DNA from: Galactobacter sp.
GTDB lineage: Bacteria > Actinomycetota > Actinomycetes > Actinomycetales > Micrococcaceae
Assembly: GCF_022712295.1 (NCBI RefSeq)
Contig: NZ_JALAGT010000132.1
Location: 1 to 21,313, forward strand
DNA: 21,313 bases
Reading direction: 5' to 3'
Part shown: positions 7,244 through 13,756 of the stretch, one piece after another
How the letters are laid out: the number at the start of each line of letters is the position of its first letter
How positions within the stretch are numbered: position 1 is the stretch's first letter
The notes under the pieces: model-generated
Databases searched by the model: none
What the model was told of the DNA's origin: nothing
Seen by the model: only the letters and a program-made list of their open reading frames with translations
Translations under genes and position numbers: made by a program

Positions 7244-7249
7244 AGACTA
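7244..7249 (-). promoter_or_regulatory. -10 box for the FemX-like gene, sharing bases with the GNAT stop codon
   Basis: TAGTCT on the minus strand ends eight bases before the GTG start at 7235. Its first three bases are also the TAG stop of the upstream GNAT gene. No convincing -35 was found, as is common in actinobacteria, so the Fem/ATP-grasp pair may be transcribed both from here and by read-through. Confidence 0.4.
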
Positions 7250-7759
7250 CCGGCGTTGGGCCCTTGCCGCCCCATCCATCAGGCGCATGGGCACGTGGGG
7301 GATTCCGTCCTCGAGGAACTCCTCCCCGTTCTTGACGAACCCGAACGAGCCGTACCAACCCTCCAGGTGAGCCTGTGCGTCAAGCACGATCGGGGCCGTG
7401 CCGCACAGTTGGATGGCGGCCCTCAGCAGGTATCCCATGAGCCCCCTCCCACGGTGTTCGGGGGCGGTGGCGACGCGCCCGATCCGACGAGTGACGCCGT
7501 CGGGCTCTGTGAGGAGCCGCAGGGTGGCGACGACGCGGGCAGCCCCACCGGGCGCCGCGGACGAGATCCACAGATGCGCGGTGGCAGGCTCCGCGTCACG
7601 GGAATCCTGGTCCGGGTAGGGGCAGTCCTGCTCCACCACGAACACGTCCTGCCGCAGGCGTGAGATCTGGTGCCAGGTGAGGCCGGACAGCTCAGCCAGC
7701 GGAGCGTGGAGAAGGCTGTAGCCGGTCGGCAGGGCGGGTTCCAAAGGCATCGAGGGCAT
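7247..7759 (-). CDS. ElaA-like GNAT-family N-acetyltransferase
   Basis: A 170-aa single-domain acetyltransferase. The start of the domain, QISRLRQDVFVVEQDCPY followed by a TAHLW strand, is the pattern of the ElaA group; the acetyl-CoA loop is VATAPEHRGRGLMGYLL (R-x-x-G-x-G form), followed by VLDAQAHLEGWYGSFGF, the usual end of the fold. The acceptor is unknown for the group. The ATG at 7759 overlaps the stop of the preceding gene as TGATG, a coupling arrangement, and the stop at 7247 lies 11 bp before the FemX-like start. The tight packing suggests co-expression with cell-wall genes, though a role there is not shown. Confidence 0.85.
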   Translation of the reverse strand: MPSMPLEPALPTGYSLLHAPLAELSGLTWHQISRLRQDVFVVEQDCPYPDQDSRDAEPATAHLWISSAAPGGAARVVATLRLLTEPDGVTRRIGRVATAPEHRGRGLMGYLLRAAIQLCGTAPIVLDAQAHLEGWYGSFGFVKNGEEFLEDGIPHVPMRLMDGAARAQRR

Positions 7760-9354
7760 CAGAACCGCGACGATCCGCCGGAGCCGGAGAAGGAGCCCCC
7801 GCCCGAATAGCCGCCAGAGAACCCACCGGAACGGGACGAGGATGAGGCAGCACTGCGGGCGCTCTCGACGCGGCTGTGCCCGGCGGTGTAGCCCATCTGG
7901 TACGCCGCCACCCGCCAGAAGTGGTTGGCGGGTCCGGACACGTCCAGGATGGAGCCCGTTCCCGAACGGCGCTGACCATAGCGGGCGGAACTCATCTGTT
8001 CACGCATCAAACGCTCCTCCGACGCGGACTTCGCATACTTGGCGATCTGCGCCTCCGAGAAGCGCTCCAATTGCTTGGTCAGCTGGCTCCGGAGGTCGCT
8101 GAGCGCGTCCAGAGCCTGGTCCACAGTGATGCGCTGGGCCTCCAAGTCGGACGAGACGGATTCCACCTTGGCGCGGGCCTCCTCTCGGAAGGAGGCCAGT
8201 GTGGCATCAACACTGCGCAGGTCCACGGGTGCAGAGCCGGACACCGAATCGAGCCGGTCCAGGTCCTCCAACAGCGGAGCGGTCTGGGCGCGCCAGGCGT
8301 CCTGCCACGTGGCAGAACGGGTATAGAGCGCGGCGGCCTGGATGATGGCGTCGTCGGTGAAGTCCAGATCCGCGGCGGTGTCGGAGAAGGCCTTGGCCCG
8401 GCGGACGTAGGTGTCCTGATGGCGGTGTTTGGGGTCCACCGCCTCCAGCTCCTGCTGCTCGGTGAACGCCTTCCGGAATTGTTGGATGAAGTCCTCGAAG
8501 CGGCGCTCCATGTCAGCCGCATGGGGGGAATCCGTGGGGAGCGTTCTGGCTGAGAGCTCGGTGGTGTCCAGATCGGTGGCCACCTGTGCAACATGGGCAA
8601 CACCGGTGGCCATGTGCGAGTCGAACTCCTGACGACGCTTGGAGCGAATGCTCAACCACACCGCTACGCCGATCCCCACAACCGCCAACAGGCCCAACGT
8701 CCACAGGTAGAGCGCGGGGTTGAGGTACCACGGGCGTTCGATGAGCTTGGCTCCCTCCTTCACGACGTCGGCCACACCGTCGGTCCAACGGCCCTGCCTG
8801 AAGTTGTCTGTGCCCGCCTGATGGGTCTTCTCCATCTTGGCCTGCTTCAGGGCGCGGTCCTCACCGAAGTAGGTGCCGACCTGCCCGTGGTTTCCGGTCT
8901 CCACGCTTAGTGTGACGATGAAGAGGCCGTCCGCCCAGTAGTCGCCGTAGTCCTCGGGATCGTCCGAGATCCACTCGGGATGCACCTTCTTGGCGTAGTC
9001 CAACGTCTTGGTGTTGATGTCGTCGGAGTAGTCACCCTCACGGGTATAGATGGCGACCTTGGTGGGCTTGTGGAACTTGACCCCGTCCAGCGCCTTCTTC
9101 AACCGTGGCTCACTCAAAACCCCGGCGGTGTCGTCGATGCTCAAGGACTTCACGTTCTTGGCCGCAGGCAGCACGGCGCGCGCTGCTGCAGCGTCCAGTC
9201 GGTTTTCGCTTGTGCCCGACGACGTGGCATGCCCCGCGTGGGCGCGCTCGCTCGCGCTCGCCGCCGGCGCGGCCACGGTGAGCCCCAGGAAGAGGCTCAT
9301 GAGCAGACCCAGCAACACCAGGTGTGGACGGCGGGGGAGAGGCTTTCGGGACAT
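7759..9354 (-). CDS. Secreted/membrane-anchored DUF5129-like protein with TPM-type N-domain
   Basis: A 531-aa envelope protein of unknown function. It has a signal peptide (basic MSRKPLPRRP, a Leu-rich core, AASASE near 31-36), an extracytoplasmic domain with the TPM-like features 'VAIYTREGDYSDDINTKTL', 'YWADGLFIVTLSVETG' and 'VGTYFGEDRALKQ', one TM helix around 216-235 followed by RSKRRQ, then a cytoplasmic region of about 270 residues rich in charged helices (coiled-coil-like around 380-440). It ends with a Gly/Ser-rich tail, GGYSGGGSFSGSGGSSRF, like that of TPM proteins. I assign it to the DUF5129 type by memory of Micrococcaceae proteins. ATG 9354 has GAGGAG upstream. It heads the run with GNAT, Fem and ATP-grasp, hinting at an envelope role. 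Confidence 0.72.
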   Translation of the reverse strand: MSRKPLPRRPHLVLLGLLMSLFLGLTVAAPAASASERAHAGHATSSGTSENRLDAAAARAVLPAAKNVKSLSIDDTAGVLSEPRLKKALDGVKFHKPTKVAIYTREGDYSDDINTKTLDYAKKVHPEWISDDPEDYGDYWADGLFIVTLSVETGNHGQVGTYFGEDRALKQAKMEKTHQAGTDNFRQGRWTDGVADVVKEGAKLIERPWYLNPALYLWTLGLLAVVGIGVAVWLSIRSKRRQEFDSHMATGVAHVAQVATDLDTTELSARTLPTDSPHAADMERRFEDFIQQFRKAFTEQQELEAVDPKHRHQDTYVRRAKAFSDTAADLDFTDDAIIQAAALYTRSATWQDAWRAQTAPLLEDLDRLDSVSGSAPVDLRSVDATLASFREEARAKVESVSSDLEAQRITVDQALDALSDLRSQLTKQLERFSEAQIAKYAKSASEERLMREQMSSARYGQRRSGTGSILDVSGPANHFWRVAAYQMGYTAGHSRVESARSAASSSSRSGGFSGGYSGGGSFSGSGGSSRF

Positions 9355-9387
9355 GAGTGACTCCTCGGCGGCGACGCGGACCTGATC

Positions 9388-9393
9388 AGCCTA
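9388..9393 (-). promoter_or_regulatory. Predicted -10 box for the DUF5129-GNAT-Fem-ligase run
   Basis: TAGGCT on the minus strand (9393-9388) would start RNA near 9381, giving a leader of about 27 nt that contains the GAGGAG ribosome-binding site (9362-9367) ahead of ATG 9354. No firm -35 was seen. Confidence 0.4.
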
Positions 9394-9426
9394 GCGGGGC
9401 GCGGCTGCCACGGCTGAGAAACGCTA

Positions 9427-9454
9427 GCCGACCAACCGGTCGGCAAGGTAGATT
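9427..9454 (+). promoter_or_regulatory. Operator-like palindrome and leaderless promoter of the DUF3237 gene
   Basis: GCCGACC (9427-9433) and GGTCGGC (9438-9444) are perfect 7-bp arms around AACC, a dyad of the kind bound by TetR-family regulators. Five bases downstream is TAGATT (9449-9454), a TANNNT -10 box, and the ATG comes six bases after that with no Shine-Dalgarno. A bound protein would cover the -35 and spacer. No TetR gene lies in the window. Confidence 0.5.
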
Positions 9455-9460
9455 CTCGGT

Positions 9461-9928
9461 ATGACGATCACCACACGCCACGCGTTCACGCTGCATGTAG
9501 ACCTCCTTCCGCCCACCGAGGTGGGGAACGTTCAGGGAGGCTTCCGCAGGATCGTCCCGATCGTGGGCGGCCGGGTGGATGGCCCCGACCTGCAGGGTGA
9601 GATCCTGCCGGGCGGTGCCGACTGGAACCTGGAGGGTGACGACGGAACCTTCACCGTCTGGGCCCGCTATGACATCAAGCTCGCGGACGGCACCATCGTC
9701 GGCGTCGTCAATGGTGGCACCGGAGTGACGCCGCCAGAGGAGGAGTTCGGGAAGGGCGACCTTGCACCGGCTCTGCCCACCAAGCCCACGTTCGAGGTCC
9801 CGGCCGGCGGGCCCGAATGGCTCAAGGAGACCCGCTTCTTCGGCGTGCTGCGGGAGGAGAGCATCACCCGCGTCCGGATCGAGATCCACCGCTGGGACCT
9901 GGAAGGTACCTGGGCTCCCACGGTCTGA
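9461..9928 (+). CDS. DUF3237-family protein
   Basis: A 155-aa protein. Recognisable family stretches are an N-terminal strand 'FTLHVDLLPPTEVGNVQGGFRRIVPIVGG', then 'VDGPDLQGEILPGGADW', 'WARYDIKLADGTIVGVVNGG' and the late 'FEVPAGGPEWLKETRFFGVLR'. The size (about 150 aa) is normal for DUF3237, small beta-barrel-like cytosolic proteins often found near catabolic genes but without an assigned reaction. No signal peptide or membrane segment. The start ATG 9461 is six bases after a -10 box, so the message looks leaderless. It is a single-gene unit diverging from the DUF5129 gene with 106 bp between starts, and the palindrome upstream suggests repression by an unlinked regulator. Confidence 0.85.
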   Translation: MTITTRHAFTLHVDLLPPTEVGNVQGGFRRIVPIVGGRVDGPDLQGEILPGGADWNLEGDDGTFTVWARYDIKLADGTIVGVVNGGTGVTPPEEEFGKGDLAPALPTKPTFEVPAGGPEWLKETRFFGVLREESITRVRIEIHRWDLEGTWAPTV

Positions 9929-9975
9929 GGCCAGTGCAGTCTGGGACCTCCGACGTCTCGCGTGCTCCGCTTTCT

Positions 9976-10144
9976 GGGCCACGCTGCTGTCAGGCCGCTC
10001 TGCCGCCTGGGCCCCTGTGCTGTCCGGGCTACTGTGCTGCCCGGGCCACGCTGCTGTCGGGCCACGCTGCTGTCCGGCCACTGTGCTGCCAGAGCCACGC
10101 TGCTGCCCGGGCCACGCCGCTTTTCTGGGCCGCCAGTGCTCTCC
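9976..10144. repeat. Ten-unit imperfect 16-18-bp tandem repeat (minisatellite)
   Basis: Ten head-to-tail units begin at 9976, 9993, 10009, 10026, 10043, 10059, 10076, 10092, 10109 and 10127. The commonest form is GGGCCACGCTGCTGTCC. Unit lengths are 17,16,17,17,16,17,16,17,18,18, so the frame is not conserved, arguing against a coding repeat. The array lies in the non-coding gap between the DUF3237 gene and trpF. The units share the core CTGCTG or TGTGCTG. No spacer structure like CRISPR. Confidence 0.85.
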
Positions 10145-10163
10145 CGACCTCTTTTTCCTTAGG

Positions 10164-10210
10164 CTTTCCGTCATGACCGCGTAGGGCCGCTAGGGGGTCA
10201 TGACGGAAAG
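10164..10210. repeat. 15-bp perfect inverted repeat next to the minisatellite
   Basis: CTTTCCGTCATGACC (10164-10178) and GGTCATGACGGAAAG (10196-10210) are exact reverse complements with a 17-base loop. Pairing continues imperfectly outwards: CTTTTTCC on the left side against GGGGGAAAAGG on the right, so the element could span about 10150-10220. There is no T-run on either side of the stem, so it is not a normal intrinsic terminator. It makes mirrored ATGs at its arms, giving spurious ORF starts on both strands. Confidence 0.85.
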
Positions 10211-10313
10211 TCGGGGGAAAAGGGGTGGCGCGGCCGAGCGTGACAGCCGGAGAAGCGCGGCCGATGAACGGTCGACGTGGCGCGCGCCAGACGTGACGTG
10301 GGAAGATCCAGAC

Positions 10314-10931
10314 ATGTACGTGAAGGTATGTGGGTTGAAAACGGCTGAGGCCGCCACAGAGGCGGTGACCGACGGCGCGGACGCCATCGGCGTGGTGATG
10401 AGCCCCAAGAGTTCCCGCCACGTGGACACCCACACCGCGCGCACCGTGATCGCTGCGGCCAAGGCAGCCCGTGCCGACGTGGACGCCGTCCTCGTGGTCA
10501 ACGATCTTCCTGCGGTTGATGCCGCGGACATGGCGGTGGAGATCGGCGCCGATGTGTTGCAACTGCACGGCCCGGCCTATTCCTCGGCGGATTTCAGTGC
10601 GGCGGCCCGGACGCTTCCGAGGCTCTGGCGGGCCACCTCCCTGAAGCATGACCCGCACCCGGTTCTTGGCGCCCACGGCGAGGAACGCCTACTGCTGGAC
10701 GCCCCCAAGCCGGGCAGCGGCTCCACCTGGGACCTCAGCGTGCTGGAGGGACTCGGCCTGGAGGGGGAGTGGCTGCTGGCCGGGGGGCTGAACCCAGACA
10801 ACGTGGCTCAGGCCATCCGCAAGGCTCATCCTTGGGGTGTCGACGTCTCCAGCGGGGTCGAGTCCGCTCCCGGTGAGAAGGACCTGGGTCTCATCCGTGC
10901 CTTCGTCGAGGCGGCCAAGCAGGCCGAGTAA
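10314..10931 (+). CDS. trpF: Phosphoribosylanthranilate isomerase
   Basis: Catalyses the Amadori rearrangement of N-(5'-phosphoribosyl)anthranilate in tryptophan synthesis. The 205-aa (beta/alpha)8 protein has the family motifs in order: KVCGLK at 4-9 (general base Cys6), GVVMSPKSSRHV, VVVND-like 'VLVVND', LQLHG, LLLDA (general acid Asp129), GLNPDNV and VDVSSGVES, the phosphate-binding end. Length is normal for a monofunctional TrpF. The start used is ATG 10314, with GGGAAG at 10300-10305; the frame is open up to 10200 but that part comes from the inverted repeat and has no family similarity. It is alone: no other trp genes are in the window. It converges on the VOC gene with 19 bp between stops. 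Confidence 0.93.
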   Translation: MYVKVCGLKTAEAATEAVTDGADAIGVVMSPKSSRHVDTHTARTVIAAAKAARADVDAVLVVNDLPAVDAADMAVEIGADVLQLHGPAYSSADFSAAARTLPRLWRATSLKHDPHPVLGAHGEERLLLDAPKPGSGSTWDLSVLEGLGLEGEWLLAGGLNPDNVAQAIRKAHPWGVDVSSGVESAPGEKDLGLIRAFVEAAKQAE

Positions 10932-10950
10932 TCACGCCAGGACTGGATGA

Positions 10951-11370
10951 TCAGGTCCAGGGCTGGTCTGCCGCCACGGAGGGGTCGGTGTAGCCGGCCT
11001 CCCACACGTGCCCGTCGGGGTCACGGACGGCGCCGGTGAACCGACCCCGGGACTCCTCCAACGGGAACCGGTAGACCTGACCGCCACCGGCCACGGCCGC
11101 TGCGACGAAGGCGCCCACCGCCGTCGCCGAGTCGACCTCGACGGTCACGAACATCTGCCTTGCCCCGGAGGGGCGGTCGGGCTGGTCGCCCTCACGCAGG
11201 GTGCGGGAGAAGCTCTCCATGGTGTGCGCAACGACCCGTGTGTCCTGGGACAGGGTGTAGGTACTCACAGCGGGGCCGGACGCGGACAGCACCTTGGTCA
11301 GGCCGAGGGAGGCGCAGAACTGGTCGGTGGCCGCCAGATTCGCAACGGGAAGATGGATGGAGACGGACAT
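10951..11370 (-). CDS. VOC-family glyoxalase/bleomycin-resistance-like protein
   Basis: A 139-aa vicinal-oxygen-chelate protein of the 'lactoylglutathione lyase-related' type. The N-terminal strand reads SIHLPVANLAATDQFCASLGL, where the group usually has 'vNLPVkDL..s..FY.aLGF'; the end is VRDPDGHVWEAGYTDP, with Glu as the expected metal ligand. One domain of two beta-alpha-beta-beta-beta modules, typical length. The specific substrate is not predictable. The ATG at 11370 follows the aldo/keto reductase stop by 11 bp with AGGAAGGACC as ribosome-binding site, so it is the last gene of a three-gene operon. Confidence 0.85.
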   Translation of the reverse strand: MSVSIHLPVANLAATDQFCASLGLTKVLSASGPAVSTYTLSQDTRVVAHTMESFSRTLREGDQPDRPSGARQMFVTVEVDSATAVGAFVAAAVAGGGQVYRFPLEESRGRFTGAVRDPDGHVWEAGYTDPSVAADQPWT

Positions 11371-11381
11371 GATGGTCCTTC

Positions 11382-12209
11382 CTAGAACTCCTCGTAGACG
11401 GCAGGGTCCTGGTCCTTCAGACGGCCATCCGGACGGCCGAGCGCGGTGATCGCAGCCACCTCGTCAGAGGTCAGTTCCAGGTTCACCGCAGCGAGGTTTG
11501 CCAGCTGCCGCGCCGGTGTCGCGGACTTGGGAATCGGGAGCGAGCCGATGGCCGCGTGCCAGGCGAGGACGATCTCCGCCGCGCTCACACCCAAGCGTTC
11601 CGCCGCCGAAGTGATGACCGGCTCCGAGAAGAGCTCTCCTCCGCGACGCAACGGGGACCAGGCCTGGGTCACGATGCCCCGCTCTGAGTTGTACGCCAAG
11701 GCCTCGGTCTGTGGGAAGTAGGGGTTCAACTCGATCTGGTTGACCTCCGGGTACTCGCCCGTGGCGTCGTGGACCGCCTCAAGGTGCTCCGGGAGGAAGT
11801 TGCACACGCCCACGTGGGAGATCAGCCCGGACTCGCGGGCCTCGAGCAACGCCTTGAAGGCTTCAACGTAGAGGCCCTGGCCGGGGTTGGGCCAATGGAT
11901 CAGGTAGAGATCGATGTTCTCCAAGTTGAGGCGGTAGAGGCTCTCTTGGACACAGGTCAGGGCGTCGTCGTGCCTCTGATAGCGGCCAGGCAGTTTGGAG
12001 GTCACGATGACGTTTCCGCGTCCGGAGGCGGATGCCCGCAGGCCCTCGCCCACGGTTCCCTCGTTCTCGTAGTTGTAGGCGGAGTCCAGCAGCGTGTATC
12101 CGGAATTGATGCCGTTGGCAATCGCCTCGGCCCCGGCGGCACCGCGCAACTTGTACGTGCCGAGACCGATGCTGGGGAGGGTGAACCCCCGGTGGGTTGT
12201 GAGGCTCAT
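11382..12209 (-). CDS. Aldo/keto reductase (AKR family)
   Basis: A 275-aa NADPH-dependent carbonyl reductase of the (beta/alpha)8 AKR fold; length is normal for the AKR5-type bacterial enzymes. The catalytic tetrad is visible: Asp42 and Tyr47 (LLDSAYNYENE), Lys72 (VTSKL) and His105 (LYLIHWP). Cofactor-binding segments are GVCNF, QIELNPYF and PIPKSATPARQLAN. Enzymes of this type reduce aldehydes, methylglyoxal or 2,5-diketo-D-gluconate; with a glyoxalase-like neighbour, carbonyl detoxification is plausible but unproven. The ATG overlaps the stop of the membrane-protein gene (ATGA, 12209-12206), implying coupling. No Shine-Dalgarno dependence can be judged because of that overlap. Confidence 0.92.
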   Translation of the reverse strand: MSLTTHRGFTLPSIGLGTYKLRGAAGAEAIANGINSGYTLLDSAYNYENEGTVGEGLRASASGRGNVIVTSKLPGRYQRHDDALTCVQESLYRLNLENIDLYLIHWPNPGQGLYVEAFKALLEARESGLISHVGVCNFLPEHLEAVHDATGEYPEVNQIELNPYFPQTEALAYNSERGIVTQAWSPLRRGGELFSEPVITSAAERLGVSAAEIVLAWHAAIGSLPIPKSATPARQLANLAAVNLELTSDEVAAITALGRPDGRLKDQDPAVYEEF

Positions 12210-12997
12210 GCCGAGTCCTTTCCGTTGTCAGAGCCGACGTCCGGGCCGTCGCCGTCGGTGGCGTCGTAGGAGCCGTCGGAGGTGCTTGTGGAATCCCTTA
12301 ACCCGTATGGATCGTCGTCCTCGGAGAGGCGGTCCTTCGGAGCGGCCGAGCTGGCGCTGAGCTCATCCGAACCGGTCCCGGTGGATTCGCTGGAGTTCCC
12401 GACGCGCTCGCCCATGATGCTGTTCGGCAGCGGTAAGCCGATGCCGCCGTCCAGTCGGAGGAACAGCCCGCCGGTGACGACCAGGAGCACCACGCCGATC
12501 AGGCCGAACCATGGGACCAATGGTGTGGCCACAAAGGCGCAGATGGCCGGAACCAGAATCATGATGGTGCCTGCCAACAGGTAGAGGTTCTTGCCGTAGA
12601 GGAAGGCGGTGGGCAACAGCCCGGCACCCAGACCCATCAGGGAGATCGCGAAGAAGAGGCTCGGCTTGGACTGCGCCGCCATGATGCCGACCACCACGCC
12701 GGCCACCTGGATGGCCACGATCTCGTAGAAGAGGCTGACCAGTGGGTTGGAGCGCGGCAGCATGACCGGTCCGCCCACCAGCTTGAGCACCAACCAGGAG
12801 ACGGGGTGCGCCGCCAGGGTGCCCAGCAGCAGAGCGATCTGTCCAGCAGTGGGGGTGCCCCATTGCGCCAGGGCTGCTGCGATGCCCCAGAACGCTGCGA
12901 GCGTGAGCAGGGAGACCCCGCCCGAGCGGTGCAGGACGTCGGCCTGATGGCGGGCGTCGGCGAGCGTTGTTGCCCCAGGTGCTGCGGATTCCTTCAT
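12206..12997 (-). CDS. Six-helix membrane protein, DUF7010-like
   Basis: A 263-aa integral membrane protein of unknown function. Six hydrophobic segments are visible: GGVSLLTLAAFWGIAAALAQ, then segments around IALLLGTLAAHPVSW, LFYEIVAIQVAGVVVGIMA, LFFAISLMGLGAGLLPTAFL, YLLAGTIMILVPAICAFVA and WFGLIGVVLLVVTGGLF. An acidic, Ser-rich, low-complexity tail of about 70 residues follows (SEDDDPYG, DGDGPDVGSDNGK), probably cytoplasmic. The N-terminal LADARHQADVLHR and the helix layout recall DUF7010 proteins, but that match is from memory. The start used is ATG 12997: TAGCGT (13010-13005) lies seven bases before it. An in-frame GTG at 13006 falls inside that -10 box. First gene of the operon with the reductase and VOC protein. 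Confidence 0.75.
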   Translation of the reverse strand: MKESAAPGATTLADARHQADVLHRSGGVSLLTLAAFWGIAAALAQWGTPTAGQIALLLGTLAAHPVSWLVLKLVGGPVMLPRSNPLVSLFYEIVAIQVAGVVVGIMAAQSKPSLFFAISLMGLGAGLLPTAFLYGKNLYLLAGTIMILVPAICAFVATPLVPWFGLIGVVLLVVTGGLFLRLDGGIGLPLPNSIMGERVGNSSESTGTGSDELSASSAAPKDRLSEDDDPYGLRDSTSTSDGSYDATDGDGPDVGSDNGKDSA

Positions 12998-13424
12998 GTG
13001 TCCCACGCTACCGGCTCAGGGTCGGGCAAGGCATGGGTCGGTGCCGAAAAGATCCGCGGTTTCTCGCTACATCATGTCCTTTCAGCGTGGCCCGACAGCT
13101 GCCGGAGATGGGATCTGCCATGGATGACGTCCGGAGGTCGAGGCGGTACCGCAGTGGTGCTTGATCACGCGCCCGGGCGCCGAACGTGGCGTTTGACGCT
13201 GTTGTTCTCTCCCTCACGTTGTGGCCCTCACGTTGTGCGATGCGGCCGGATCGCCGACGGTGCGGGTCCCGCTCAATGCCGCCTGAATCCGCGGGATTCC
13301 GCGCGCGTTCGGAAGCGTGCCGCACCTCTGTCCGGAGATGCTCGCGTAACGCAGTGATGCACAACACCGACACAGATTCTCAGGAGATTGTCAGTCTCCA
13401 TGGGGCAGGAGTATGTTGGCGCGC
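12998..13424. other. Intergenic region of about 430 bp with small repeats, no convincing gene
   Basis: Frames here have no recognisable domain and no good start. It holds the minus-strand -10 box TAGCGT (13010-13005), a 12-bp palindrome GCGCCCGGGCGC (13169-13180), a tandem pair CCCTCACGTTGTG (13211-13223 and 13225-13237), a dyad GAATCC-GCG-GGATTC (13285-13299), and at the right end the promoter of the small membrane gene. A 121-codon minus-strand frame across it looks non-coding (Arg/Ser-rich, no fold). Confidence 0.6.
13388..13417 (+). promoter_or_regulatory. Promoter of the small membrane protein gene
   Basis: TTGTCA (13388-13393) and TATGTT (13412-13417) are separated by 18 bp; the -10 ends seven bases before ATG 13425, so the RNA would be leaderless. 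The -35 lies in a dyad GGAGA-TTGTCAG-TCTCC (13383-13399), a possible operator. Confidence 0.55.
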
Positions 13425-13646
13425 ATGCTCGCACGCCTGATCCTTCTGTCGCTGGCCTGCACCGTGGCCGGCGGCTACCTCTTCAAGGTGGACCACGACC
13501 TCGCGTGGGTTCCTGTCCTGACCGGTGTATTCCTCCTGATCACTGCCACCGTGGCCGTCGTGAAGGCCGTCCGCGCCCGTCACGAGCTGACGGCCTCGGA
13601 ACTGGCCATGGAGGAGGAGAAGGTCCTCAACAGCGCACGCGGCTGA
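13425..13646 (+). CDS. Small two-helix membrane protein
   Basis: A 73-aa protein of unknown function with two predicted helices: LARLILLSLACTVAGGYLF near the N-terminus and VPVLTGVFLLITATVAVVKAV in the middle. It ends in a charged cytoplasmic-looking tail (RARHELTASELAMEEEKV). Small proteins of this build, about 70-80 aa, are common in actinobacterial genomes and often labelled DUF4229-like; I do not claim membership. The start is ATG 13425 rather than the in-frame ATG at 13413, because the latter lies inside the predicted -10 box TATGTT. It precedes rlmN on the same strand by 110 bp but a stem-loop follows it, so it is likely a separate unit. Confidence 0.65.
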   Translation: MLARLILLSLACTVAGGYLFKVDHDLAWVPVLTGVFLLITATVAVVKAVRARHELTASELAMEEEKVLNSARG

Positions 13647-13663
13647 CTGATTGGCCAGCCGCG
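13638..13663 (+). terminator. Possible stem-loop terminator after the small membrane gene
   Basis: CGCGGCTG (13638-13645) pairs perfectly with CAGCCGCG (13656-13663) around a ten-base loop; the TGA stop is within the left arm. No T-run follows, so termination would be of the weak, U-less kind if it occurs. Confidence 0.35.
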
Positions 13664-13742
13664 GTGATGTAACGCACGCGTCAGGGGCCCAGGAATTATG
13701 CCGATGGTGCGTTGGACCACGGCACGGTCTCCCCGAAAGTGG

Positions 13743-13748
13743 GATGAT
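13743..13748 (+). promoter_or_regulatory. -10 box of the rlmN operon
   Basis: GATGAT lies eight bases before ATG 13757 and no Shine-Dalgarno is present, consistent with a leaderless transcript. The -35 is unclear. Confidence 0.35.
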
Positions 13749-13756
13749 TGCTCGTT

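Noticed and set aside
9976..10144. CRISPR array
   Set aside because: Units are directly abutting with no unique spacers and no cas genes are nearby.
9386..10174. Long minus-strand open frame across the DUF3237 gene and the minisatellite
   Set aside because: It is antisense to a recognised gene, its repeat part changes frame with unit length 16-18, and its ATG lies in the inverted repeat with no ribosome-binding site.
10200..10313. Upstream start for trpF adding 38 residues
   Set aside because: The extra residues are Arg/Ser-rich with no TrpF similarity, arise from the inverted repeat, and the AGGGGG is only two bases from the ATG; ATG 10314 begins at the conserved KVCG.
10937..10960. Stem-loop between trpF and the VOC gene
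   Set aside because: Only a 5-bp CTGGA/TCCAG stem with an eight-base loop and no T-run; too weak to call a terminator.
13008..13373. 121-codon minus-strand frame in the intergenic gap
   Set aside because: No recognisable domain, no convincing ribosome-binding site, composition typical of a chance GC-rich frame.
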